Shown here piece after piece: positions 52,936-61,948 of a DNA stretch of 64,000 nucleotides (positions are counted from its first letter, which is position 1; each line of letters begins with the position of its first letter). Origin of the DNA: Nocardia sienata NBRC 100364 (lineage in GTDB: Bacteria; Actinomycetota; Actinomycetes; Mycobacteriales; Mycobacteriaceae); NCBI RefSeq assembly GCF_001613205.1, contig NZ_BDBX01000035.1, positions 105,891-169,890 of the forward strand, in the 5' to 3' direction. Made by a program: the position numbers and the translations under genes. The notes under the pieces are model-generated. The model searched no databases. It was not told where the DNA came from and saw only the letters and a program-made list of their open reading frames with translations.

Positions 52936-54339
52936 ATGAGCATTCGAGACAGCGCTACCGAGCGGCGGTCGCCGGGCGGCGTCCGCCAGGAGAACGGGGT
53001 GGGCCTGCACCAACCCAAACGGGACTGGATGGGCGCCGCCATGCGGGTCATGTCCACCATCACCGGTTCGGAGCTGGCCGAGAAGTACAACCTGCGCAAG
53101 CCGATCGACCGGGTCACCTACCAGAGCACCAAAACCGGATTCCGCACCCTCGGCGCGGCGACCCGCGCCTTCAACAAGGTCGCCGGCGGTGGCGCGCCCA
53201 AGCGGCTCCCGGACAACGAGTCCAAGACCAAGGACTATTTCGACCTCACCCCCACCGACGAACAGCAGATGATCGTCGAGACGGTGCGTGAGTTCGCGGC
53301 CGAGATCCTGCGCCCGGCCGCGCACGACGCCGATGAGGCGGCCGCCGCGCCGGCCGATCTGCTCGGCCGGGCCGCGGAACTGGGTATCACCCTCATCAAC
53401 GTGCCCGAGGAGCTCGAGGGCGCGGCCACCGAACGCGGTGCGGTCACCAATGCGCTGGTCGCCGAGGCGCTCGCGCACGGCGATATGGGTCTGGCGCTGC
53501 CGCTGCTCGCGCCGAGCGGGGTCGCGGTCGCGCTGTCCCAGTGGGGCACCGACGCCCAGCAGCAGACCTATCTGCCGGCCTTCACCGGTGAGAACGTGCC
53601 CCAGGCCTCCGTGGTCATCAGCGAACCGCGCGCCCTGTTCGACCCGTTCGGCCTGCAGACCAAGGCGGTACGCTCCCCCAGCGGATACCGGTTGAACGGT
53701 GTCAAAAGCCTGGTCCCCGCGGCCGCCGACGCCGAGATCTTCGTAGTGGGCGCCGAACTCGACGGTCGCCCGGCCCTGTTCGTGGTGGAATCCGATGCCA
53801 AGGGCCTGTCGGTGGAAGCCGATCCGAGCATGGGTCTGCGCGCGGCCGGGCTGGGCCGGTTGGTTCTGGACAATGTGGCCGTCGCCGCCGACGCGATCCT
53901 CGGTGAAGGCGATGCCGCGCAGCACGCGGCCGACTACCGCGATGCCGTCCAGCTCGCCCGCCTCGGCTGGGCGTCGCTGGCGACCGGCACCGGGCAGGCC
54001 GTACTGGACTATGTGATCCCCTACGTCAACGAGCGGGAAGCCTTCGGCGAACCGATCAGCCACCGGCAGGCGGTCGCGTTCATGGTCGCCGATATCGCCA
54101 TCGAACTCGACGGTCTGCGCCTGGTCACGCTGCGCGGCGCCGCCCGCGCCGAACAGGGCCTCACCTTCGCCCGCGAAGCGGCGCTGGCCAAGAAGCTGGC
54201 GGCGGACAAGGGTATGCGCTTCGGGCTGGACGGCGTGCAGTTGCTCGGCGGCCACGGCTTCACCAAGGAACACCCGGTCGAACGCTGGTACCGCGATCTG
54301 AGGGGTATCGCGGTCGCCGAGGGCGTGGTGCTGGTCTGA
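52936..54339 (+). CDS. Acyl-CoA dehydrogenase, FadE24-like
   Basis: 467 aa from ATG 52936. About 90 residues precede the dehydrogenase fold. The FAD/substrate regions are visible (SGVAVALSQWG, GYRLNGVKSLVPAAADAEIF, ERWYRDLRGI), but the usual catalytic Glu position in the C-terminal half is not obvious. Length and pairing with the next gene match M. tuberculosis FadE24 (468 aa) and FadE23. Such pairs can form alpha2beta2 enzymes acting on cholesterol side chains or unusual acyl groups. Regulated by the doubled operator. Confidence 0.85.
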   Translation: MSIRDSATERRSPGGVRQENGVGLHQPKRDWMGAAMRVMSTITGSELAEKYNLRKPIDRVTYQSTKTGFRTLGAATRAFNKVAGGGAPKRLPDNESKTKDYFDLTPTDEQQMIVETVREFAAEILRPAAHDADEAAAAPADLLGRAAELGITLINVPEELEGAATERGAVTNALVAEALAHGDMGLALPLLAPSGVAVALSQWGTDAQQQTYLPAFTGENVPQASVVISEPRALFDPFGLQTKAVRSPSGYRLNGVKSLVPAAADAEIFVVGAELDGRPALFVVESDAKGLSVEADPSMGLRAAGLGRLVLDNVAVAADAILGEGDAAQHAADYRDAVQLARLGWASLATGTGQAVLDYVIPYVNEREAFGEPISHRQAVAFMVADIAIELDGLRLVTLRGAARAEQGLTFAREAALAKKLAADKGMRFGLDGVQLLGGHGFTKEHPVERWYRDLRGIAVAEGVVLV

Positions 54340-54379
54340 GTTCCCGGCGTCGTCACAGCTTTTTTCCCAGGAGACTTTC

Positions 54380-55600
54380 ATGATCAATCTCGAACTTCCC
54401 AAGAAGCTGCGGGCCAGCGCCAACCAGGCGCATCAGGTGGCCGCGCAGATCTTCCGGCCCATCTCGCGCAAATACGATCTCGGCGAGCACGAATACCCGG
54501 TGGAACTCGACACCATGGCCGCCATGGTCGACGGGCTCAGCGATTCGGGCACGCAGAAGATCAGCGGGGCCAGCGGCGGGCGCTCCGACGACGAGAAGCC
54601 CTCCACCGATGTACTCCTCAACGCCAACGGCGGCAATATGTCGGCGCTGCTCAACGCCCTGGAAACCTCCTGGGGCGATGTCGGGCTGATGCTGTCCATC
54701 CCCTACCAGGGGCTGGGCAATGCCGCTATCGCCGCGGTGGCCACCGACGAACAGCTGGCACGGTTCGGCAAGGTGTGGGCGTCGATGGCGATCACCGAAC
54801 CCAGCTTCGGATCCGATTCGGCCGCGGTCACCACCACCGCCGTCCTCGACGGCGACGAATGGGTGCTCAACGGCGAGAAGATCTTCGTCACCGCGGGGCA
54901 GCGTTCCACCCATATCGTGGTGTGGGCGTCGGTGGACCGCAGCCTCGGCCGCGCCGCCATCAAATCGTTCGTGGTCCCGCGGGACGCTCCCGGTCTGTCG
55001 GTGGCCCGGCTCGAACACAAACTCGGTATCAAGGCCTCCGATACCGCGGTGCTGCTGCTGCAGGACTGCCGGATCCCGAAGGACAATATCCTCGGCAGTC
55101 CGGAAGTGAACGTGGAGAAGGGTTTCGCCGGGGTCATGCAGACCTTCGACAACACCCGCCCCATGGTCGCGGCCATGGCCATCGGCGTCACCCGCGCCGC
55201 GCTCGAGGAACTGCGCGCCATCCTCACCGACGCGGGCATCGAGATCTCCTACGACACCCCGCCCAACAATCAGCACGCGGCGGCGGCCGAATTCCTGCGG
55301 ATGGAGGCCGATTACGAATCCGCCTATCTGCTGGCATTGCGGGCGGCCTGGATGGCCGACAACAAGAAGCCCAATTCGCTCGAGGCGTCCATGTCCAAGG
55401 CGAAGGCGGGCCGTACCGGCACCGATGTGACGCTGAAATCGGTCGAACTGGCCGGCGCGGTCGGGTACTCGCAGCGGCTGTTGCTGGAGAAGTGGGGCCG
55501 GGACTCGAAGATCCTCGACATCTTCGAGGGCACCCAGCAGATCCAGCAGCTCATCGTGGCCCGCCGGGTGCTGGGGAAGACCAGTGCCGAACTGAAGTAG
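54380..55600 (+). CDS. Acyl-CoA dehydrogenase, FadE23-like
   Basis: 406 aa from ATG 54380 with GGAG 7 nt upstream, 40 bp after the first gene. Motifs: AMAITEPSFGSDSAAVTTTA (FAD), GEKIFVTAGQRSTHIVVWA, and the C-terminal KWGRDSKILDIFEGTQQIQQLIVARRVLG typical of the family. It probably supplies the catalytic base for the heteromeric pair. Alpha,beta-dehydrogenation of an acyl-CoA is expected; the substrate is unknown. Confidence 0.88.
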   Translation: MINLELPKKLRASANQAHQVAAQIFRPISRKYDLGEHEYPVELDTMAAMVDGLSDSGTQKISGASGGRSDDEKPSTDVLLNANGGNMSALLNALETSWGDVGLMLSIPYQGLGNAAIAAVATDEQLARFGKVWASMAITEPSFGSDSAAVTTTAVLDGDEWVLNGEKIFVTAGQRSTHIVVWASVDRSLGRAAIKSFVVPRDAPGLSVARLEHKLGIKASDTAVLLLQDCRIPKDNILGSPEVNVEKGFAGVMQTFDNTRPMVAAMAIGVTRAALEELRAILTDAGIEISYDTPPNNQHAAAAEFLRMEADYESAYLLALRAAWMADNKKPNSLEASMSKAKAGRTGTDVTLKSVELAGAVGYSQRLLLEKWGRDSKILDIFEGTQQIQQLIVARRVLGKTSAELK

Positions 55601-55825
55601 GCGGGTAGGAGGAGAGAAACCGGTCCGAGTCGCCGGCATGGCCCGGGCCGGTTTCGTCTCTTCGGCGCGAGCGCTTTTCGCCGCAGCGGTTCTCAGGCCG
55701 CCTGCAGACCGTCGTCGGCGGGATGTTCCCGGATTTCGACCGCTTCGTACACGACCCGGCGCGCGCGTTCGTGACCGGACAACTCGCCCGGCGCCCCACC
55801 GGCCCGGAGCCGGGCGCGCGACCCG

Positions 55826-56452
55826 CTACGTCGACGTGTCGTCACTCCCGGGGTCCTGCGCGAGCCTCATGGATACGAGTTCGGTGAATCCGGCGCGGCG
55901 CGCGAATCGCACCTTCCGGCGCTTGTACACCGTGAAACCGAGCTTGGTGTAGACGGCGAGGGCAGCCGCGTTGCTGTCCTTGATGTCCTCGAGGACATAT
56001 TCGCGATACTCGGGTTGCGCCAGCAGATGACGCAGCAGCGCGGTCGCGACGCCCCGGCCCTGATGAGCCGGTTCGGTGGCCACGAATCCGATCTCGGCCA
56101 GTCCGGGCCGGGCGCCGTCGGAGGGGCGCATGAACCATCTGCGGATCACGGTGTAGCCGAGCAGACCTCGTACCGGACCCAGATGCCGCCGGATCTCCCG
56201 CCATTGCGGCGCGAACAACGTCTGTTCACCCTCGGTGAGCGAGGCGAGGCCGGCGGGCTCCCCGTCCACGAGCGCGATATAGAACCGTTCGAGCAGCAGC
56301 ATGTGCTCGAACGCGTCGGCCAGCTTGCCGGTGTCACGGGAGAACGCGACGAAATCTCCGGAGAAACTGCGCACGTAGACCTCGGTGATACGGCGGCGGT
56401 ACCCCTCCCCGAGTTCGTCGCCCCGCTGCACCACGACTCTCGTCTCGACCAT
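55826..56452 (-). CDS. GNAT-family N-acetyltransferase
   Basis: 208 aa from ATG 56452, with GGAG close upstream (spacing short). The acetyl-CoA-binding motif A is EIGFVATEPAHQGRGVATALLRHLL, and motif B includes DSNAAALAVYTKLGFTVYKRRKV. The upstream frame is open but implausible. Substrate unknown. It is convergent with the acyl-CoA dehydrogenase genes. Confidence 0.85.
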   Translation of the reverse strand: MVETRVVVQRGDELGEGYRRRITEVYVRSFSGDFVAFSRDTGKLADAFEHMLLLERFYIALVDGEPAGLASLTEGEQTLFAPQWREIRRHLGPVRGLLGYTVIRRWFMRPSDGARPGLAEIGFVATEPAHQGRGVATALLRHLLAQPEYREYVLEDIKDSNAAALAVYTKLGFTVYKRRKVRFARRAGFTELVSMRLAQDPGSDDTST

Positions 56453-56846
56453 CCACTCCGCTCCGATCTGCCCGCGTCCCCGGCGGTTCGACACTACCCA
56501 CCGGCGCACACACCGCAATCGCCGTCGGCGGTCCCATTGCTCGGCTACCGCTCCAGGAGAGCAGGCGGGCCGACGGGCCGGGGCCGCGTCGCGACGGCGG
56601 AGGTCACCACCGACCGATCCGGCCGTCCGCCGCCAACCGGATACCGAACCGCGACCGGCCGCGCGGCGGTCCTGGACACCACCGGGAGCGAGTGACAGTG
56701 TTTGTTCGATCGGAGCTATCCGAACGGCGCCGCGGGATGCCCGCTCCACCCGGCTTCCGGCCGCGCCCGTAGGAGTGCCACCCCGCCACACCCGCACCGA
56801 GTCACTGAGCAGTACCCCGGATATCGAATCTGCAAGGAGACTGGCT
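56453..56846. other. Intergenic region, divergent promoters expected
   Basis: About 390 bp of GC-rich DNA between the divergent GNAT and secreted-protein genes. No ORF with plausible composition and no clear repeat are visible. An AAGGAG ribosome site for the plus-strand gene begins at 56834. Confidence 0.5.
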
Positions 56847-57482
56847 ATGCGCACAACAGTTCTTGTCCGTCGACTTCTCACCTCCGCGGTGGTGACCGCC
56901 GCGACCACCGTACTGTTCACCGGGCACGCGACGGCCGAACCCACCGAGGTCGATTGGGCTTCGGCCACACAGGCCCTGCATACCGCCGCGGCCGGTGACC
57001 CGGCCGCCGAACGGGCGGTGTCCCGGGTACTCGGCGACGCTCGGGTCGCCGCGGCCAACCGGGAGGCCGCGCTGCCCGCGCAGCCGTTCCAGATCCCGGC
57101 CGAATCCACCGTGGGACGCGGCGGCGGTCCGGGAACGTACGGCTCGGGCCTGTCGCTGGACATCGACGGCTTCCGGTTCGCGTTCTTCGGCGGACCGGGC
57201 ACGATCGCCCCGGACCAGACGGGCGCCCGGCTGGATGTCGTGTGGCTCAACCTCAACAACGGCCGCAGCGGAATCGAGCAGCTGACCGAGCATACGGACA
57301 TCATCGCCGACACCACCATCCGCACCCGGCCGATCGATCCCGGCCCGGGCCTGATCGTCGCCGCGGTGTACGGCAACCTGTGGCACCGCTGGCCGGTACC
57401 GGTGAGCCCGGAGCATCCCGACGGGTTCCAGTATGTGCGCGGCGACATCACTTTCCCGTCGCTGGGCTCGGTCTACAACTGA
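56847..57482 (+). CDS. Secreted hypothetical protein
   Basis: 211 aa from ATG 56847 with AAGGAG 8 nt upstream. Residues 1-30 are a signal peptide (LLTSAVVTAATTVLFTGHATA, cleavage before EPT). The mature protein has LSLDIDGFRFAFFGGPGTIAPDQ, LDVVWLNLNNGRSG and VYGNLWHRWPVPVSPEHPDGFQYVRGDITFPSLGSVYN, a compact beta-rich domain. No cysteines or catalytic motif stand out. Similar secreted proteins occur in Nocardia and Rhodococcus; function unknown. Confidence 0.75.
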   Translation: MRTTVLVRRLLTSAVVTAATTVLFTGHATAEPTEVDWASATQALHTAAAGDPAAERAVSRVLGDARVAAANREAALPAQPFQIPAESTVGRGGGPGTYGSGLSLDIDGFRFAFFGGPGTIAPDQTGARLDVVWLNLNNGRSGIEQLTEHTDIIADTTIRTRPIDPGPGLIVAAVYGNLWHRWPVPVSPEHPDGFQYVRGDITFPSLGSVYN

Positions 57483-57691
57483 TCCGACGACCGAGCGAGC
57501 CGGTGCGCGCGCGGGCGTCGAATATCCGGCACCGCCCGCACCGGCCACCGCACGGGCGCGCGCGAATGTCTTTTTTGTCCGGACCGTACGTTGTGAGCGA
57601 TTACACTTTCACTGCTACCGTGGCCACCGATATGCCGTTAGGAATCGCTAGGTCGAGTGCCGACGCGAGTGATCTGTGGAGGTGTTCGAAG

Positions 57692-59311
57692 GTGAACCTG
57701 GCGCACACGCTGGAAGTCGTCAAGGCATACGGGCTGCTGCAGTCCAGCGGATTCATCGATCTGAAGAATCCGGGGGAAACACTGCGGACTCTCAAGGACT
57801 CCAAGACCTACATCCCGCAGGCCACCCTGCTCATGCACTCCGCGCGTATCGCGCCGGACGCGCCCGGCCTGGCCGACGAACGCGGTGAGCTGACCTACCG
57901 CGAGCTGGACGAGCAGTCCACCAAGATCGCGCACGGGCTGCACGCCGCGGGGATCACCGAGGGCACCGTGATCGGTATCCTCGCCCGTGACCATCGCGGC
58001 CTGATCCTGTCCATGGCCGCCGCGGGCAAGCTCGGCGTGAAGATCGCGCTGATGAACACCGGTTTCGCCAAACCGCAGTTCGCCGAGGTGTGCGAACGGG
58101 AGAAGGTCAAGGCGGTCCTGCACGACAGCGAGTTCCTGGGCCTGCTCGACGCGCTGCCCGCGGATATGCCCCGCTTCCTCACCTGGGTCGACGAGGGCAC
58201 CGAGATTCCGCAGGGCTCCCGGACACTGGACCAGCTGATCGCCGAGAACGGCACCGAGCCTCTGCCGGTACCGGCGAAACCGGGTGGCTTCATCATCCTC
58301 ACCAGCGGTACCACCGGTCTACCGAAGGGCGCGCCGCGGGAGAAGGCCAGCCCGGTGGCTACCGCGCAGTTCCTGGACCGGATGCCGTTCCCGAAACGCG
58401 GCACCGTCGTCATCGTCTCGCCGATCTTCCACAGCACCGGTCTGGGTACGTACCTGGTGAGCATCGGCCTCACCAACAAAATCGTCACGCGGCGCCGGTT
58501 CGATGCCGAGGCCACCCTGAAGATGATCTCCGACCACAAGGCCCAGCTGCTGGTCGCGGTGCCGACCATGTTGCACCGGATGGTGGAGCTGCCCGCCGAG
58601 GTCCGCGCGAAGTACGACACATCCTCGCTGAAGGGGATCATCCTGGCGGGTTCGGCGCTGTCGCCGGAGTTGTGCGTCAAGGCGACCGAGACCTTCGGGC
58701 ACGTGCTGTACAACCTCTACGGCTCCACCGAGGTCGCCATCGCCACCGTGGCCCAGCCGGCCGACCTGGCCAAGGCGCCCGGGACGGTCGGCCGCCCACC
58801 GCTCACCTGCGATGTCCGCCTCTACGACGACAACGACAAGCCCGTGACCGCGAAGAACGTCACCGCCCGGATCTTCGTCCGCAGTGGCGCGCCCTTCGAG
58901 GGCTACACCGACGGCCGGCACAAGCAGATCATCGACGGCTATATGTCCAGCGGCGACGTCGGGCATTTCACCGAGGACGGCCTGCTCATGGTCGACGGCC
59001 GCGACGACGACATGATCGTCTCAGGCGGGGAGAACGTCTTCCCGCAGGAGGTCGAGAACCTGCTGCTCGAGCGCGAGGACATCTTCGACGCCGCGGTGGT
59101 CGGCGTGGACGATGTGGAGTTCGGGAAGCGGCTGCGCGCGTTCGTCGTCCCCGAACCCGGGCACACTCCGGACGAAGCAGAGATCAAGACCTACGTCAAG
59201 GAGAACCTGGCCAGGTACAAGGTGCCGCGCGAGGTCGTCTTCCTCGACGATCTGCCGCGCAACCCGACCGGCAAACTGCTGCGCCGGGTGCTGGTCGAAT
59301 ACGAGGTCTGA
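57692..59311 (+). CDS. Acyl-CoA ligase (FadD-type), first of a tandem pair
   Basis: 539 aa from GTG 57692, chosen because GGAGG lies 9 nt upstream; an earlier in-frame ATG gives an implausible N-terminus. AMP-forming ligase: P-loop TSGTTGLPKGAPR, YGSTE, hinge DGRDDDMIVSGGENVFPQEVE and the C-terminal lysine in NPTGKLLRR. It activates a fatty or related acid to acyl-CoA through the acyl-adenylate. It is homologous along its length with the next ligase. Confidence 0.92.
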   Translation: MNLAHTLEVVKAYGLLQSSGFIDLKNPGETLRTLKDSKTYIPQATLLMHSARIAPDAPGLADERGELTYRELDEQSTKIAHGLHAAGITEGTVIGILARDHRGLILSMAAAGKLGVKIALMNTGFAKPQFAEVCEREKVKAVLHDSEFLGLLDALPADMPRFLTWVDEGTEIPQGSRTLDQLIAENGTEPLPVPAKPGGFIILTSGTTGLPKGAPREKASPVATAQFLDRMPFPKRGTVVIVSPIFHSTGLGTYLVSIGLTNKIVTRRRFDAEATLKMISDHKAQLLVAVPTMLHRMVELPAEVRAKYDTSSLKGIILAGSALSPELCVKATETFGHVLYNLYGSTEVAIATVAQPADLAKAPGTVGRPPLTCDVRLYDDNDKPVTAKNVTARIFVRSGAPFEGYTDGRHKQIIDGYMSSGDVGHFTEDGLLMVDGRDDDMIVSGGENVFPQEVENLLLEREDIFDAAVVGVDDVEFGKRLRAFVVPEPGHTPDEAEIKTYVKENLARYKVPREVVFLDDLPRNPTGKLLRRVLVEYEV

Positions 59312-59325
59312 CAACCTTTCTCGAC

Positions 59326-59364
59326 GGGAAACCGGGAATCCTCACAGTAATGTCCCGGTTTCCC
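59326..59364 (+). terminator. Inverted repeat between the two ligase genes
   Basis: A perfect 12-bp stem (59326-59337 and 59353-59364) with a 15-nt loop, 15 bp after the first ligase stop. No U-tract. It suggests the two ligases are separately transcribed or attenuated. Confidence 0.6.
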
Positions 59365-59480
59365 TACTGTCCGAGACAATCGGATGGAAGTCCCCGCGAC
59401 GGTTGCTAGGGTTGGCGGTGCACAGGAGTTCGAGGAGGTAACCGCCGTTCCCGGCGGTACGCCGCGGAAGGTTGTCGCCG

Positions 59481-61127
59481 ATGACATTGTCGCTGCCCGG
59501 CCCCGTTCGCAGAGCCGGCGATATCGCCTTGGCCGTGAACGTGATGCGCAAACGCGGCCTTTTCGATCCGTTGCGGCTCGACCACGCCGTCCGATCGATG
59601 AGCAACGCGACCAAGTACGGCCCCTTCGCCGGTGTGGTCATGCACGCCGTGCAGACCCGCCCCGACTCCCCCGCCATCGTCGACGAGGCAGGGGAACTCA
59701 CCTTCCGCGAACTCGACGACCGCTCGAACGCCTTCGCCCGCGGCCTCACCGAACGCGGCCTGCGGCCCGGCGATGTGGTCGCGGTCCTGGCCCGCGACCA
59801 CCGCGGCATGGTGCTGAGCATGCTGACGGCCGGCAAACTCGGTCTGCGCGCGGTCCTGATGAACACCGGCTTCGCCAAGCCGCAGTTCGCGGACGTGGCC
59901 GAACGCGAGAAGATCAAAGCGGTGCTGCACGACAGCGAGTTCTTCGACCTGATGAGCGCCATCCCCGCCGAGATCCCGCGAATCCTCACCTGGGTCGACG
60001 AATCCGATGAGGCCGACCCCGCGATCCCGACGGTCGAATCCGTCTCGGCGGGGCAGTCCACCGCACCGCTGGCAGCACCCGCCAAACCGGGTGGGACGGT
60101 CATCCTCACCAGCGGTACCACCGGCACACCCAAGGGCGCCCCGCGCGACAAGGTCAGCCCGTTCATCACCGCCCAGTTCATCGACCGGGTCCCGCTGCCG
60201 ACCGACGGCACCATGGTGATGGCCGCGCCCATCTTCCACGGCACCGGCCTGTCCCAGTTCTCCCTGGGCCTGGCGCTGGGCAACCGGGTGGTGTTCCAGC
60301 AGCGCCGGTTCGACCCCGAGCTCACCCTGGCCAATATCGCCCGCTACCGGGCGGATTCACTGGTCGTGGTGCCCACCATGCTGCAACGCATCCTGGATCA
60401 GCCGAAAGAGGTGCTCGACCGCTACGACGTCTCCTCGATCCGGGTGATCTTCGCGGCGGGTTCGGCCATCCAGCCCGATGTGGTGGTGCGCACGGGCGAG
60501 CACTTCGGCGATGTGCTGTACAACCTGTACGGCTCCACCGAATGCGCGGTGATCACCGTGGCGACGCCGCAGGAACTGAAGAAGTCGCCGGCCACCGCGG
60601 GCCGGGCGCCGGTCGGGGTGCGGATCGGCCTCTACGACGAGAACCGCAGGCGGATCACCGCGCCGAATGTCACCGGCACGATCTTCATCGACAACCCGCA
60701 CGCCTTCAAGGCCTACACCGACGGGCGTACCAAGGAGACCGTCGACGGCATGATGTCCAGCGGCGATGTCGGGCACTTCGATTCCGACGGCCTGCTGTTC
60801 ATCGACGGCCGCGACGACGACATGATCGTCTCCGGCGGCGAGAACGTGTTCCCGCAGGAAGTGGAACACCTCATCGCCGAACGGCCCGATGTACTAGAGG
60901 CCGCGGTGGTCGGCGTGGACGATCGGGAGTTCGGCAAACGGCTGCGCGCGGTGGTGGTCCCGGGGCCGGATTCGACACGCGACGCCCAGGAGATCAAGGA
61001 CTACGTCAAGGCGAACCTGGCACGCTACAAGGTCCCGCGCGAGGTGGTGTTCCTCGACGAACTCCCGCGCAACGCCACCGGGAAACTGCTGCGGAAACCG
61101 CTGACGGAGCTCGAACCCGGCGACTGA
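59481..61127 (+). CDS. Acyl-CoA ligase (FadD-type), second of a tandem pair
   Basis: 548 aa from ATG 59481. Motifs as in its neighbour: TSGTTGTPKGAPRDK, YGSTECAVITVA, DGRDDDMIVSGGENVFPQEVE and NATGKLLRK. Whole blocks are shared with the first ligase (MNTGFAKPQFA, KAVLHDSEF, DYVKANLARYKVPREVVFLD), so the pair came from a duplication. The acyl-binding pocket region differs (IFHGTGLSQFSLG versus IFHSTGLGTYLVS), which points to different substrates. Confidence 0.92.
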   Translation: MTLSLPGPVRRAGDIALAVNVMRKRGLFDPLRLDHAVRSMSNATKYGPFAGVVMHAVQTRPDSPAIVDEAGELTFRELDDRSNAFARGLTERGLRPGDVVAVLARDHRGMVLSMLTAGKLGLRAVLMNTGFAKPQFADVAEREKIKAVLHDSEFFDLMSAIPAEIPRILTWVDESDEADPAIPTVESVSAGQSTAPLAAPAKPGGTVILTSGTTGTPKGAPRDKVSPFITAQFIDRVPLPTDGTMVMAAPIFHGTGLSQFSLGLALGNRVVFQQRRFDPELTLANIARYRADSLVVVPTMLQRILDQPKEVLDRYDVSSIRVIFAAGSAIQPDVVVRTGEHFGDVLYNLYGSTECAVITVATPQELKKSPATAGRAPVGVRIGLYDENRRRITAPNVTGTIFIDNPHAFKAYTDGRTKETVDGMMSSGDVGHFDSDGLLFIDGRDDDMIVSGGENVFPQEVEHLIAERPDVLEAAVVGVDDREFGKRLRAVVVPGPDSTRDAQEIKDYVKANLARYKVPREVVFLDELPRNATGKLLRKPLTELEPGD

Positions 61128-61204
61128 ACTCCGGGCCCCGCAGCAGGCCTGGCCGGTTATCGGCTTCGCCGCAGGCAGGGCGGGTGGTCGGATATCATCC
61201 TCTG

Positions 61205-61768
61205 GTGCGTATCAGGTTCGGTTCCACCCATCGGGTGGACCATCTCGGCGCCGCCCGCGTCCGCGGTGCGGCAGCCGGCCTGATTTCCGGGGCCGTCTCG
61301 GTGGCCGCCCACGGCTGGGCGGAGCCGACGAGCTCGCCGGATGGGACGGCGGTCGTCCTGCTGGCGCTGGCGTCGGCGGCGGTCGGCGCCCTGGTCTCCG
61401 GATCGCGTCCGCTGCGCACCGGAACCACCGGACTCGCCGTGGCACTGACAGCCGGGCAACTGCTCGGCCATCTGAGCCTCGGTTGGGGTTCCGGACATCT
61501 GCACCACGGTGATCTCCAGCTCACCCCCACCATGCTCGCGGCGCACTTCGTCGTCGCATGCGCCGCGGCGGTGGTCGTGCGCGGCGCCGAATTCGCCTAC
61601 CGGGTCGCCGGGACCGCCCTGGCGCGCCTGGTACCGGTCGCGCCCCGGCCGCCGGCCCTCCCGGATCCACCCCCGCTGCGGCTACTCCATCGTGACCGGG
61701 TCGTCGCGTGGATTCTCGCCGCCGATACCGGCCGCACCCGGGCACCGCCCCGGGCCGTCCTGCTCTGA
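61205..61768 (+). CDS. Multi-span membrane protein
   Basis: 187 aa from GTG 61205. About four or five hydrophobic helices (AAGLISGAVSVAAHGWA, VVLLALASAAVGALVSG, LAVALTAGQLLGHLSL, LAAHFVVACAAAVVVRGAEF), with several membrane-facing histidines (SGHLHHGD, AAHF). The pattern resembles small membrane proteins next to PepSY or copper-handling genes; the next gene is PepSY-like with a His-rich loop, so a metal-related role is an inference. Confidence 0.68.
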   Translation: MRIRFGSTHRVDHLGAARVRGAAAGLISGAVSVAAHGWAEPTSSPDGTAVVLLALASAAVGALVSGSRPLRTGTTGLAVALTAGQLLGHLSLGWGSGHLHHGDLQLTPTMLAAHFVVACAAAVVVRGAEFAYRVAGTALARLVPVAPRPPALPDPPPLRLLHRDRVVAWILAADTGRTRAPPRAVLL

Positions 61769-61948
61769 TCTCCCACCCGGCTGTCCGGCCGGGCGCTGTC
61801 TCTCGCTGCGGTGACCCCGCGCGCCGGCGCCCGTGGCCCCGCCGGTTTCCCTCAGCGCGGCGGCCCGTCCCCTCGGCGCGCGCCGCGTCCCCGCGCACCC
61901 GCCTCTTCCGGCCGGGTGCCGGGCAAGCACAGGACGCAGGTAACACCC

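Noticed and set aside
56453..57451. Long minus-strand extension of the GNAT gene (541 codons in total)
   Set aside because: The extension is antisense to the secreted-protein gene and lacks protein-like character; ATG 56452 is adequate.
57588..57620. lac-operator-like TTGTGAGCG run upstream of the first ligase
   Set aside because: Only one half matches, with no symmetry; treated as chance.
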